Part shown: one piece after another, positions 1 through 8,797 of the stretch
Numbering within the stretch: the first letter of the stretch is position 1
Layout of the letters: each line of letters begins with the position of its first letter
Origin: JADLGL01 sp963667605
GTDB taxonomy: Bacteria > Pseudomonadota > Alphaproteobacteria > Rhizobiales > Kaistiaceae
Assembly: GCA_963667605.2 (NCBI GenBank)
Contig: CAXXUZ010000003.1
Coordinates: forward strand, 1,860,001-1,924,000
Length of the DNA: 64,000 nucleotides
Direction: 5' to 3'
The notes under the pieces: model-generated
What the model saw: only the letters and a program-made list of their open reading frames with translations
The model's database searches: none
Told to the model about the DNA's origin: nothing
Translations under genes and position numbers: made by a program

Positions 1-165
1 ATGGACGGCCCGAGCGTTGCCCATGGTGGCCGTGGTGCGATGGTGCGGCTTACTTTTCCGATGGCCGTCGATGCCGCGTCAGAAGTTTCGCGAAGGCCGG
101 TTCGCTCCGTGCTCGACCGCGACAAGACGGCAAGGGCAAGCGATCTGGCACCGGCGGCGGAGTAG
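1..165 (+). CDS. ntrY: NtrY-type sensor histidine kinase, C-terminal end only
   Basis: Only the last 54 codons are in the window; the ATG at base 1 is internal to a longer gene. The residues GGRGAMVRLTFP look like the end of a histidine-kinase ATPase domain (the glycine-rich lid followed by the last beta strand), after which comes a polar tail. The stop is 3 bases before ntrX. NtrY is the membrane sensor that phosphorylates NtrX in alphaproteobacteria, and this gene order is the usual one, so the name rests on both the residues and the position. Nothing can be said about its sensor or transmembrane parts. Confidence 0.78.
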   Translation: MDGPSVAHGGRGAMVRLTFPMAVDAASEVSRRPVRSVLDRDKTARASDLAPAAE

Positions 166-168
166 ACT

Positions 169-1536
169 ATGGCGTCCGACATCCTCATCGTTGACGACGA
201 ATCCGACATTCGCGAGTTGGTATCGGGCATCCTCCAAGACGAGGGGCATCACGCTCGCGCGGCCGGCGATTCAGATGCGGCATTGGCGGAGATCGCCCAA
301 CGTCGGCCGTCGCTTATTTTTCTCGATATCTGGCTTCAGGGCAGCCGACTTGACGGTTTGGCGCTGCTCGACGAGATCAAACGCAATTTTGCCGACGTCC
401 CGGTGGTGATGATCTCGGGCCACGGCAATGTCGAAACCGCAGTCTCAGCGATCAAACGCGGGGCGTATGACTATATCGAAAAGCCGTTCAAGGCCGATCG
501 GCTGGTTTTGGTGGCGGAGCGGGCGTTGGAGGCATTCCGGCTACGGCGCGAGGTCCGTGATCTCCAGGAACGATCGGGAGAAACGCTGGCTCTAATCGGC
601 GGTTCTTCCAGGATCAATCAGTTGCGACAACAAATCGAGAAGGTCGCGAAAACAAATAGCCGCGTGATGATCACGGGTCCCTCCGGATCCGGCAAGGAAC
701 TGACCGCGCGCATGATCCATTGTCAGTCAATGCGGAAGTCCGGTCCCTTTGTGGCGGTCAATGCCGCCGCGATCACGCCGGAGCGGATGGAAGAGGAGTT
801 GTTCGGGACCGAGGCCAATGGCACTCGGCCGCGCAAAATCAGCGCGCTGGAGGAAGCGCATAACGGTACGCTTTATATCGACGAAGTCGCCGACATGCCG
901 CGTGAAACGCAAAACAAGATCATTCGGGTTCTGGTGGAGCAGAGCTTCCTGCGGGTCGGCGGGACACAGCGGGTCAAGGTCGATGTCCGTATTATATCGT
1001 CCACAGCTCGCGATTTGGAGGCGGCGATTGCCAAGGGAGCGTTTCGTGAGGACTTGTTTCACCGCCTAGCCGTGGTTCCGATCCGAGCGCCCGGGCTGGC
1101 TGAACGGCGAGAGGATGTGCCCGCTCTGATCGAGCATTTCACCAAACAGATTTCCCGGCAGAGCGGGCTACCGGCGCGAGTTATCGCCCAGAATGCGATG
1201 GCGGTGTTGCAGGCTCACGATTGGCCAGGCAATGTCCGACAGCTTCGCAACAATGTGGAGCGTTTGCTGATTCTGGCCCATGGCGAGGCCTCCGACCAGA
1301 TCACATCGGATATGCTGCCACCGGAAATCGGACGGATGCTTCCGGCGATGCCCGGACGCGAGGGAGGCGAGCACCTGATGGCAATGCCGCTGCGCGACGC
1401 GCGCGAGGTCTTCGAGCGGGAATATCTGTCGGCTCAAGTCGCACGGTTCGGCGGCAATATCTCACGAACCGCCGAATTCGTCGGAATGGAGCGTTCAGCC
1501 CTTCATCGGAAGCTGAAATCGCTCGGTGTCGGCTAG
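169..1536 (+). CDS. ntrX: Nitrogen/redox response regulator NtrX
   Basis: This is the response regulator partner of NtrY, 455 residues. It has three domains: a receiver (residues 1-120, phospho-acceptor Asp in LIFLDIW, Lys in EKPFKAD), an AAA+ module (about 140-370, Walker A GPSGSGKE, Walker B GTLYIDEVADM), and a C-terminal Fis-type helix-turn-helix (GGNISRTAEFVGMERSALHRK). The sigma-54 contact loop GAFTGA is not present; the sequence goes LFGTEANGTRPRKIS at that place. This is typical of alphaproteobacterial NtrX and means it probably acts without opening sigma-54 promoters. The ATG follows the ntrY stop by 3 bases, so the two are co-translated. Confidence 0.95.
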   Translation: MASDILIVDDESDIRELVSGILQDEGHHARAAGDSDAALAEIAQRRPSLIFLDIWLQGSRLDGLALLDEIKRNFADVPVVMISGHGNVETAVSAIKRGAYDYIEKPFKADRLVLVAERALEAFRLRREVRDLQERSGETLALIGGSSRINQLRQQIEKVAKTNSRVMITGPSGSGKELTARMIHCQSMRKSGPFVAVNAAAITPERMEEELFGTEANGTRPRKISALEEAHNGTLYIDEVADMPRETQNKIIRVLVEQSFLRVGGTQRVKVDVRIISSTARDLEAAIAKGAFREDLFHRLAVVPIRAPGLAERREDVPALIEHFTKQISRQSGLPARVIAQNAMAVLQAHDWPGNVRQLRNNVERLLILAHGEASDQITSDMLPPEIGRMLPAMPGREGGEHLMAMPLRDAREVFEREYLSAQVARFGGNISRTAEFVGMERSALHRKLKSLGVG

Positions 1537-1551
1537 AGCGAGCGGGAAACC

Positions 1552-2928
1552 ATGCGGGTTTTGATCTGCGGTGCCGGTCAGGTGGGCTACGGCATAGCTG
1601 AGCGTCTAGCAGCGGAGCAGAACGACGTTTCTGTGATTGATACTTCGCCGCAGCTGATCCAAGTCATCCGCGACAAGTTGGACGTTCGCGGCCTTGTTGG
1701 CCATGGCGCCCATCCTGATGTTTTGGCACAGGCTGGCGCCGAGGGTGCGGACATGATCATCGCGGTCACGCTCTACGATGAAGTCAACATGGTCGCCTGC
1801 CAAGTCGCGCATTCGCTCTTCAAGGTGCCGACAAAAATCGCGCGGGTGAGGGCGCAGGGCTACCGGCAGCCGCATTGGAGCGATTTATTTTCGGCTGACC
1901 ACATGCCGATCGATGTGATCATCTCGCCGGAGGTCGAAGTCGGTGAGATGGTGCTGCGGCGATTGCAACTGCCTGGGGCGATCGATGTGGTGCGCTTCGC
2001 CGACGAGCAGATCGCAGTGATCGGAATCGAGTGCGCCGAGAATTGCCCGGTCGTCGACACTCCGCTTGACCAGCTCACCGAACTGTTTCCAGACCTTCAG
2101 GCCGTCGTTGTCGGTATCTTCCGTAAGGAGCGCCTCTTTGTTCCGCATTCGGAAGATTTCATGTTGGCTGGCGACATCGCCTACGTCGTCGTCGATCACG
2201 ATCAGCTGGACCGCACCCTTGGCGTCTTTGGTCATGAAGAGAAGGAAGCCACCCGGGTAGTGATCGCCGGCGGTGGCAATATTGGTTTCTACGTGGCCAA
2301 GACGCTTGAGGAGAGAAGTGCTCGGACCCGCGCCAAGTTGATCGAACCGGTTGAAGAGCGGGCGAGGACAATCGCCGATCAGCTTAAGAGCACGGTCGTG
2401 TTGCTCGGCAGCGCGCTGGCACCGGATATCCTCATGGAGGCCGATATCGAGGACACCGACACTTTGGTCGCGCTTACGAACGAAGACCAAATCAATGTCC
2501 TTGCCTGTGTGATGGCCAAGCGGCTTGGCGCGAAGCGGACTATGACGCTCGTAAACAGCAAGAGTTTTGCCGGCTTGGCCGACGATCTGGATATCGACGC
2601 GGTCGTTTCGCCGCGATCAGTTACGGTGTCGCGAGTGTTGCAGCATGTCCGCCGTGGCCGGATCCGATCGGTCTATTCGATCCAGAATGGCGAAGCTGAG
2701 GCTCTGGAGGCGGAAGCGCTTGAGACATCGCCTCTGGTTGGCCGGCCGCTCCGCGAACTCGATCTTCCCGAGGGCATTCGCATCGGGGCGATCTACCGCA
2801 ATGACGAGGTGATCATACCCGACGGCAGCACCAAGATCGCCGCGCATGACCGCGTCATCATATTCGCGCTGGCGGAACGGGTGCGACAAGTCGAGCAGAT
2901 GTTCCGCGTCAGTCTCGAATTTTTCTAG
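1552..2928 (+). CDS. trkA: Trk potassium uptake regulatory subunit TrkA
   Basis: TrkA is the cytoplasmic gating subunit of the Trk potassium channel, 458 residues. It is a tandem of two RCK units, each a Rossmann NAD(H)-binding domain plus a TrkA-C domain. The first nucleotide site is GAGQVGYGIAERLA at the N-terminus, the second GGGNIGFYVAKTLEE near residue 240. It lies 15 bases after ntrX and 8 bases before trkH, so the ntrYX-trkAH genes are probably one transcript. Length and domain order match the family. Confidence 0.96.
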   Translation: MRVLICGAGQVGYGIAERLAAEQNDVSVIDTSPQLIQVIRDKLDVRGLVGHGAHPDVLAQAGAEGADMIIAVTLYDEVNMVACQVAHSLFKVPTKIARVRAQGYRQPHWSDLFSADHMPIDVIISPEVEVGEMVLRRLQLPGAIDVVRFADEQIAVIGIECAENCPVVDTPLDQLTELFPDLQAVVVGIFRKERLFVPHSEDFMLAGDIAYVVVDHDQLDRTLGVFGHEEKEATRVVIAGGGNIGFYVAKTLEERSARTRAKLIEPVEERARTIADQLKSTVVLLGSALAPDILMEADIEDTDTLVALTNEDQINVLACVMAKRLGAKRTMTLVNSKSFAGLADDLDIDAVVSPRSVTVSRVLQHVRRGRIRSVYSIQNGEAEALEAEALETSPLVGRPLRELDLPEGIRIGAIYRNDEVIIPDGSTKIAAHDRVIIFALAERVRQVEQMFRVSLEFF

Positions 2929-2936
2929 TCCGATAG

Positions 2937-4382
2937 ATGGTTGCCGCAATTCACAACCTCGCCATGGTGTTGGCGGTGTTCGCTGCGGCAATGCTGGTCA
3001 CCGCCATTCTCGGTTTCGGCTTTGGCGAGCCGAGATCGGCTCAGCAATTCATCATCATCGCGGTGATTACCGGCTTCGTCGCGGGCGGGACTTATTTCGC
3101 CTCCCGACGACCGGCCGACACGGTGGCCAGCTCGGCCAAATATCTGTTCGTGGTCTTGGTTTGGTTGGTGCCGCCATTATTTGCGTCGATCCCGCTTATG
3201 AGCGCCACTGGCGGGAGCTACATACCGGCTCTGTTCGAGGCTGTTTCGGGCATCACCACCGCCGGGGCGTCGGTCTTCGATCAGGTCGGGAGCCTCTCGC
3301 GGACCGCACTGTTATGGCGGGCGGAGCTCCATTGGCTTGGCGGGTTGCTGACCTTGATTCTCATCGTCACGGTGTTGGCGCCAGCTGGTGTAGGCGGGAT
3401 TCCCGACCGACATGTTGTGATCTCCCGCCGGCCGGTTTCGGGTGAAGGCGCGCGTCACTGGGTGCTGATCCGAGATCTCCTTGCCGGATATGTCAGCCTG
3501 ACATCGGTAGTAGTACTGGGCCTTTCGCTCGCCGGCATTCCGGTATTCGACGCCTTTTGTTTAGGAATGTCGGCGGTATCGACAGGCGGCTTCATGCCGG
3601 TGGATGGCGGTCTTGTGGGCTACGCCAATCCAGTCGCCGAGATTGTGTTGGCGATGGCGATGTTGATTGGGGCCACCAGCGTTATGTGGCACCGAATGGC
3701 GCTTGGTGCCCGTTGGCAGGCGTTGCGAGAACACCGCGAAAGCTACTGGGTCGTTGGCGTGGCGATCGCGGTCGGGCTCGCGTTCGCGGCCGCGTTTGCA
3801 TCCGATGGTATGGGGTGGGGAACGGCGCTCCGACAGGGGCTCGTCAATGGCGCCTCCTTGGTTTCGACCACCGGGATTGAGGTTCAAAACGATGGGTTTT
3901 GGGTGCTGCCCGTGCCGTTGGTGCTGCTTGTCGCGGTGGTCGGCGGTGGCGCCTTCTCGACCGCGGGAGGGCTTCGCTTCTTTCGTATCGGCGGGATGCT
4001 GGTGCAGTCGATCAATGAGACCCGCCATCTGATCTATCCGCACAGGGTGCAGCCGCGACTCCTCGGCGCATCCGAGTTCGATGTTCGAGTGATGAAGGCT
4101 ATCTTGAGCCTTTTCGCCGCGTCGATCGTGGTTATCGCTGTCGCGGCAATTGGGGTGGCGCTTGCCGGCGTCGATTTGGGCGGCGCCGTTGCCGCGGCGG
4201 TATCCGCCTTCTCCAATATCGGCGGAGTTTACGCCTCTGATTGGGCGGAGGCCGCAAGCTGGCCATCTTTTGGCGAGATGCCGGCTGCCGTTCAATTGTT
4301 GCTGGCCGGCACGATGATAATCGGTCGGCTCGAGATCATCGCAATTCTTGTCGCGATCAGCCTTTTGGTTTGGAGGTCATAG
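2937..4382 (+). CDS. trkH: Trk potassium uptake channel subunit TrkH
   Basis: This is the membrane channel partner of TrkA, 481 residues and strongly hydrophobic throughout. The four pore-loop segments of the TrkH/KtrB family can be picked out: SGITTAGAS (about residue 104), AVSTGGF (about 210), SLVSTTGIEV (about 305) and AFSNIGGVY (about 420). Together they form the potassium filter. The C-terminus MIIGRLEIIAIL is the conserved family ending. ATG starts 8 bases after the trkA stop. Its product and TrkA should form one complex in the inner membrane. Confidence 0.95.
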   Translation: MVAAIHNLAMVLAVFAAAMLVTAILGFGFGEPRSAQQFIIIAVITGFVAGGTYFASRRPADTVASSAKYLFVVLVWLVPPLFASIPLMSATGGSYIPALFEAVSGITTAGASVFDQVGSLSRTALLWRAELHWLGGLLTLILIVTVLAPAGVGGIPDRHVVISRRPVSGEGARHWVLIRDLLAGYVSLTSVVVLGLSLAGIPVFDAFCLGMSAVSTGGFMPVDGGLVGYANPVAEIVLAMAMLIGATSVMWHRMALGARWQALREHRESYWVVGVAIAVGLAFAAAFASDGMGWGTALRQGLVNGASLVSTTGIEVQNDGFWVLPVPLVLLVAVVGGGAFSTAGGLRFFRIGGMLVQSINETRHLIYPHRVQPRLLGASEFDVRVMKAILSLFAASIVVIAVAAIGVALAGVDLGGAVAAAVSAFSNIGGVYASDWAEAASWPSFGEMPAAVQLLLAGTMIIGRLEIIAILVAISLLVWRS

Positions 4383-4389
4383 CGGCTCG

Positions 4390-5280
4390 ATGTCACGTAT
4401 TGCCTATGTGAATGGCCGCTACCAGCCCTGGGCGAAGGCTCGGATTCATATCGAGGATCGGGGCTTCCAGTTCAGCGACGGAGTGTACGAGGTCTGCGAG
4501 GTCAGGCGAGGCAGGCTGGTCGATGAAGACCGGCATCTAGCCCGGCTGGAGCGGTCGCTGGGCAAACTGCGGATCGATCTTCCGATGCCGATCCTGCCGC
4601 TGCGGGTGGTGATGCGGGAGGTGATCTACAAGAACCGCATCCGGGATGGGCTGGTCTATGTGCAGATAACGCGGGGCGTGGCGCCGAGGGCTCACGCCTT
4701 TCCGATCAAACCGACCCGACCGACCTTGGTTGTAACCGCCCGGGCGATCGATCGGATGGCGCGTGCGCGTGCCAATAGCGGCATCTCCGTGATCACCGTG
4801 CCGGAGACCAGATGGGCGCGGGTCGACATCAAAACGATTGCGCTTCTGCCCAATGTTCTTGCCAAGCAGGCGGCGGTTGAAGCCGGCGCTGCGGAGGCTT
4901 GGTTTGTCGACGCCGATGGCATGGTGAATGAAGGATCGGCCAGCAACGCATGGGTGGTGACCGATGCGCGCATATTGGTGACTTCTCCGACCACAGCGCA
5001 AATTTTGGAAGGTGTAACCCGGGGCATTGTCCTCGACACCGCGGCGCGGCTTGGGCTGATGCTTGAGCAGCGGCGGTTCTCGGTAGCGGAGGCGCTTGAA
5101 GCGAGCGAGGCCTTCGTTACTTCTGCGACCACTCTGGTCACGCCGGTCGTTCGGATTGATGGGCGGCCGATCGGGGGCGGCGCACCGGGGGCGACCGCAC
5201 TACAGCTACGTCAGTCGCTGATCGAGCATGCCGCGCTTGCGCCGATTCTTGCGCGGCCGGCGGTATGGTGGTCAACTTGA
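4390..5280 (+). CDS. dat: D-amino-acid aminotransferase (fold type IV PLP enzyme)
   Basis: A 296-residue aminotransferase of the class IV (BCAT/DAAT/ADCL) fold. The pyridoxal-phosphate lysine is in RVDIKTIALLPNVLAKQ, followed by the phosphate and cofactor motifs NEGSASNAW and GVTRGIVLD. The start MSRIAYVNG is taken because it begins 7 bases after trkH and matches the family N-terminus; an in-frame upstream extension would overlap trkH. Position between trk genes and hfq is standard in alphaproteobacteria, where this gene is annotated as D-alanine transaminase. The exact amino acid used cannot be read from the sequence; a branched-chain or aminodeoxychorismate activity is a less likely alternative. 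Confidence 0.88.
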   Translation: MSRIAYVNGRYQPWAKARIHIEDRGFQFSDGVYEVCEVRRGRLVDEDRHLARLERSLGKLRIDLPMPILPLRVVMREVIYKNRIRDGLVYVQITRGVAPRAHAFPIKPTRPTLVVTARAIDRMARARANSGISVITVPETRWARVDIKTIALLPNVLAKQAAVEAGAAEAWFVDADGMVNEGSASNAWVVTDARILVTSPTTAQILEGVTRGIVLDTAARLGLMLEQRRFSVAEALEASEAFVTSATTLVTPVVRIDGRPIGGGAPGATALQLRQSLIEHAALAPILARPAVWWST

Positions 5281-5370
5281 GATACAGCCAGTGTTGTGCC
5301 CGAAGCTGGCCAGCACCAAATGACGAGTACAGTGGAGCCTGTTTGCATTTGTAGTCTCGTATCGTAAGCC

Positions 5371-5396
5371 ACTAAAAAACAACGGAAAAAGAGAAC
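5371..5396 (+). promoter_or_regulatory. A-rich leader just upstream of hfq
   Basis: The last bases before the hfq start are almost pure purine with a run of A-rich triplets (ctaaaaaacaacgg then aaaaagagaac). There is no strong Shine-Dalgarno other than this purine run. A-R-N triplets are the known RNA ligand of the distal face of Hfq, and Hfq represses its own translation in enterobacteria and rhizobia. Autoregulation here is an inference. Confidence 0.35.
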
Positions 5397-5654
5397 ATGG
5401 CAATGGCGGAGCGCTCACAAAATCTCCAAGATACTTTTCTCAATCATGTACGTAAGAACAAGACACCGTTGACGATGTTCTTGGTCAACGGGGTCAAGCT
5501 TCAGGGTGTCGTCACCTGGTTCGACAATTTTTGCGTCTTGCTGCGTAGGGATGGTCATTCACAGCTGGTCTACAAGCACGCAATTTCAACCGTAATGCCG
5601 GGGGCTCCGCTGCAGCTGTTCGAGCCCGACGAAGAAGAACCGGCCGCCGAGTGA
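5397..5654 (+). CDS. hfq: RNA chaperone Hfq
   Basis: Hfq forms a hexameric ring that pairs small RNAs with mRNAs. The 85-residue protein has the Sm1 motif (LQDTFLNHVRKNKTPLTMFLVNGVKLQG) and Sm2 motif (LVYKHAISTVMP; YKHA replaces the enteric YKHA/S form), followed by a short acidic tail ending EEEPAAE. The start is at the first ATG; an alternative ATG two codons later gives MAERSQN, which fits the family equally well. The intergenic gap of 116 bases upstream probably holds its promoter. It is followed by hflX, as in most proteobacteria. Confidence 0.98.
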   Translation: MAMAERSQNLQDTFLNHVRKNKTPLTMFLVNGVKLQGVVTWFDNFCVLLRRDGHSQLVYKHAISTVMPGAPLQLFEPDEEEPAAE

Positions 5655-5678
5655 TCCCCAGTTCGTCCCACGGTGCCG

Positions 5679-7037
5679 ATGGCCCGTAGCGAGTTCCGAA
5701 CGGTGCGGACCATCGTCATTGCGCCCTATCTCCGTGGCCGGACGGCGAACGGTTCCGGCGGGCCAGGCCAACGCAATATCGATGCGCGGCTTAAGGAGTC
5801 GGTGGGCTTGGCCCGTGCCATCGCACTCGACGTTGTTGACTCGGTCGCTGTGCCACTGACCTCGCTTCGACCGCCGACCTTGCTCGGCTCAGGTAAAGTC
5901 AAGGAACTGAGCGAGAAGATTGCAGCGGAATCGGTTGAACTGGTTGTGATCGACCACGCTTTGTCGCCAGTACAGCAGCGCAATCTGGAGCGGGCTTGGG
6001 AGGTCAAAGTTATCGACCGAACTGGCCTGATCTTGGAGATCTTCGGTGAGCGCGCGCAAACCAGGGAAGGGCGCCTTCAGGTCGAATTGGCCCATCTCAA
6101 CTACCAGAAAAGTCGTCTTGTGCGTTCCTGGACCCACCTTGAACGCCAGCGCGGCGGTTTCGGGTTTCTTGGCGGACCCGGGGAGACCCAGATCGAGGCG
6201 GACCGTAGGCAGATAAGAGAACGAATAGGCCGGATCGAGCCCGAGCTTGCCGGGGTGGTGCGGACGCGGCGACTGCAGCGAGCCAATCGCCGCCGAGTGC
6301 CGCATCCGGTGGTCGCGCTGGTGGGTTATACCAATGCCGGAAAGACAACCTTATTCAACGCGTTGACGGGATCGGAAGGTGTTGCCGCGGACTTTCTTTT
6401 CGCAACCCTGGACCCGACCTTGCGGCGGGCCCGCCTACCGCATGGCGCCGATGTAATCATCTCCGACACCGTTGGGTTCGTTTCTTATCTGCCGACCGAT
6501 TTGGTCGCAGCATTTCGGGCGACGCTGGAGGAAGTTGTCGAGGCCGATCTTATCCTTCATGTGCGAGACATCGCCCACCCCGACACCGCCGCTCAGGCAG
6601 AGGACGTGGCGTCCGTGCTGTCGCAATTGAGCATTGACGTGCAACTCAGCACAAACGTGATCGAAGTGTGGAACAAGACCGATCTTCTCGGTGGAGTGGT
6701 GCCGTCGACCGACGTCGGCGGTACGGATGGCACCAGGCGGCCGGTGGCGGTGTCGGCACTAAAGGGCGAGGGGATCGATCAGCTGCTGGCGATAGTCGAA
6801 GACGCTCTGCATGAACGGCGGACAGTCATGTCCGTTCACCTCGGTGGCGAGAGGCTGGCCGAGCTTCACCGTGCCTACGCACTTGGCGAGGTTTTGGACC
6901 GGACAACGTGCGGCGACGGGTCTACCGATCTGCGTGTCAGAGTGAGTGGTAAATCTTTGGATCGGTTCCTCGAAGCCTTCCCGGAGGCCGTTCTGGAGAA
7001 TCGGGAAGATGCTCCGGCGCTGGCCCGTTCAGCTTGA
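5679..7037 (+). CDS. hflX: Ribosome-associated GTPase HflX
   Basis: HflX binds the 50S subunit and splits stalled or heat-damaged ribosomes. The protein (about 452 residues) has the glycine-rich N-terminal HflX domain (GSGKVKEL near 70, RGGFGFLGGPGETQIE near 160), then a GTPase domain with G1 GYTNAGKTT, G3 DTVGF and G4 NKTD, and a C-terminal alpha/beta part. A GTG two codons upstream is an alternative start. It begins 24 bases after hfq, so the two are likely cotranscribed. Its 3' end overlaps the convergent mazG by 9 bases, leaving no room for a terminator between them. Confidence 0.96.
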   Translation: MARSEFRTVRTIVIAPYLRGRTANGSGGPGQRNIDARLKESVGLARAIALDVVDSVAVPLTSLRPPTLLGSGKVKELSEKIAAESVELVVIDHALSPVQQRNLERAWEVKVIDRTGLILEIFGERAQTREGRLQVELAHLNYQKSRLVRSWTHLERQRGGFGFLGGPGETQIEADRRQIRERIGRIEPELAGVVRTRRLQRANRRRVPHPVVALVGYTNAGKTTLFNALTGSEGVAADFLFATLDPTLRRARLPHGADVIISDTVGFVSYLPTDLVAAFRATLEEVVEADLILHVRDIAHPDTAAQAEDVASVLSQLSIDVQLSTNVIEVWNKTDLLGGVVPSTDVGGTDGTRRPVAVSALKGEGIDQLLAIVEDALHERRTVMSVHLGGERLAELHRAYALGEVLDRTTCGDGSTDLRVRVSGKSLDRFLEAFPEAVLENREDAPALARSA

Positions 7038-7856
7038 GATTGCTGCGTTCTCTTCTGCCTTTGCGGCCTGCCAAGCGTCATCCATCTGCTCCAGCGTTGC
7101 CCTCCCAGGGTCGAGGCCGCCGACCCTCAAAGTCTTCTCCATCTTTTTGAAACGGCGAAGAAATTTGGCGTTGGACTGCTGCATCGCATGCTCTGGATCT
7201 ATCTCGAGGTGCCGGGCGAGATTGGCTACGCTGAACAGAACATCGCCAAGCTCTTCCGCGATACGGTGGGTTTGCGGCGGATCATCGGCCATCTCAGCCT
7301 CGAGTTCGGCCATCTCCTCTCGCAGCTTGTCGAAAACGGGTGCCGCATCTGGCCAGTCAAATCCCACAGCCGCGGCGCGGCGTTGTAGCTTTGCTGCCCG
7401 GCTTAAGCCGGGGAGGGCAATTGGAACATCATCCAATGTCGAGGAGTCGTCAGCGCCGCGTTTGGATTGACGTTCTCTTTTTTCCTTCGCCTTGATCCGT
7501 TCCCACGCCTTGCTCAATTCGTCACCGCCAGCCCCTTTTACCTCAGCGAACACATACGGATGTCGTCTGATCATCTTCTCCGTGATCGCGGCGACGACAT
7601 CTCCGAATTCGAACGCGCCTGCTTCCTCTGCCAAGCGAGCGTGATAGGCCACTTGGAGCAGCAAATCGCCAAGCTCGGATTTGAGGTCATCCAGATCGTT
7701 TCGCTCGATCGCATCGGCGACCTCGTAGGCCTCCTCAATCGTGTACGGGGCGATGCTGCCGAAGGTCTGCTCAATGTCCCACGGACACCCCGTCTCCGGA
7801 TGGCGAAGGGCCGCCATAATCTCGATCAAGCGGTCGATCTCGCGTGACGGCTCCAC
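7029..7856 (-). CDS. mazG: Nucleoside triphosphate pyrophosphohydrolase MazG
   Basis: MazG hydrolyses non-canonical and excess NTPs to NMP and pyrophosphate. The 275-residue protein carries two MazG folds. The first is the complete one, with the metal-binding pattern EEAYEVADAI and KSELGDLLLQV near residues 40-70; the second is around EELGDVLFSVANLARH near residue 210. The start is GTG, chosen because a strong Shine-Dalgarno (ttgaggag) lies 6 bases upstream. It converges with hflX with a 9-base overlap. An AT-rich palindrome sits just upstream. Confidence 0.95.
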   Translation of the reverse strand: MEPSREIDRLIEIMAALRHPETGCPWDIEQTFGSIAPYTIEEAYEVADAIERNDLDDLKSELGDLLLQVAYHARLAEEAGAFEFGDVVAAITEKMIRRHPYVFAEVKGAGGDELSKAWERIKAKEKRERQSKRGADDSSTLDDVPIALPGLSRAAKLQRRAAAVGFDWPDAAPVFDKLREEMAELEAEMADDPPQTHRIAEELGDVLFSVANLARHLEIDPEHAMQQSNAKFLRRFKKMEKTLRVGGLDPGRATLEQMDDAWQAAKAEENAAISS

Positions 7857-7881
7857 GGCGTTCTCCTCAATATTCGATTCG

Positions 7882-7897
7882 CATAATGTATATTATG
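7882..7897. promoter_or_regulatory. AT-rich inverted repeat upstream of mazG
   Basis: The sequence cataat-gtat-attatg has perfect 6-base arms and lies 26 bases before the mazG start, next to TATACAT-like -10 material on the minus strand. It could be an operator for mazG or merely part of an AT-rich promoter. No regulator is identified. Confidence 0.25.
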
Positions 7898-7949
7898 GAA
7901 CTCTCGGTGACCTTTAGTGGAGTGCCTGATAGTAATAATGGCAATTCTA

Positions 7950-8789
7950 TCAACTGTTTGCAGAGGCTTCTGTAACCGAATCGGGGATTATGAAATCGAA
8001 GACCATCCCGTCATGCGCCGGAACGATTGGTTCGGGCAACTCGGCCGCAAGTGTCTGATAGTCGAGTTCGTTGGTCATGTGCGTCAAAACGGCTTGTCGA
8101 GGTTTGATGCGACCCGCCCAGGAGATGGCCTCCTCGAGTGAGCAATGGCTCGGATGCGGCCAGCGGCGCAAGGCGTCGAGTACCCAAACGTCGAGGTCTG
8201 ACAGCGCGGCCACGGTTGCTGGAGGCAAATCGTGGAAGTCGCAGGAATAGGCGATCGGGCCAACGCGGAAGCCCAGCGAGCGGATGTCGCCGTGGAACTG
8301 CTGCAACGGCAAGAAATGGATCGAACCACCGGGTCCGTCGATCCGGAACGCGGTGCCGGGTACGATCCGGTTGCGCGCTAGGAATGGCGGATATGGACTC
8401 CCCTCCGGCTTGCGAAAACAATATCCGAAGCCTTCGTTCAGCCTGGCCTGAGTGTAGTCGTCGCTGTAGATCGCGATCGGGCGGCGAGAGGCCATCCAGA
8501 AAGCTCTGAGATCGTCGATGCCGTGAATGTGGTCGGCGTGGGAATGGGTGAAGAGGACGGCGGCGATCTCGCGGGCATTGGCGGCGATCAGCTGAGCGCG
8601 AAAGTCGGGTCCGGTGTCGATGACTACTCGGGTGGGCCGATCGCCGGCTCCGAACAACTCGAACATTGCAGAACTGCGGCTGCGGCGATTTCGGGGCTCG
8701 TTGGGGTCGCAATCGCCCCAATCGCCATTGATCCGGGGAACGCCGGGAGAGGCGCCGCAGCCGAGAATGGTGAACCGCATTCGGGCCAT
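7950..8789 (-). CDS. MBL-fold metallo-hydrolase, PhnP-like
   Basis: A 279-residue cytoplasmic metallo-beta-lactamase-fold hydrolase. The metal-binding motif is HSHADHIHGIDD near residue 80, with further ligands in the QFHGD, SCDFHDL and LTHMT segments. This architecture is that of the PhnP/RNase-Z-like group that cleaves phosphodiesters. In alphaproteobacteria it regularly follows tatD, as here (8 bases after the tatD stop), and its substrate at this locus is not known. The N-terminus MRFTILGCGASPGVP is typical of the family. Confidence 0.88.
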   Translation of the reverse strand: MARMRFTILGCGASPGVPRINGDWGDCDPNEPRNRRSRSSAMFELFGAGDRPTRVVIDTGPDFRAQLIAANAREIAAVLFTHSHADHIHGIDDLRAFWMASRRPIAIYSDDYTQARLNEGFGYCFRKPEGSPYPPFLARNRIVPGTAFRIDGPGGSIHFLPLQQFHGDIRSLGFRVGPIAYSCDFHDLPPATVAALSDLDVWVLDALRRWPHPSHCSLEEAISWAGRIKPRQAVLTHMTNELDYQTLAAELPEPIVPAHDGMVFDFIIPDSVTEASANS

Positions 8790-8797
8790 TTCGTGGT

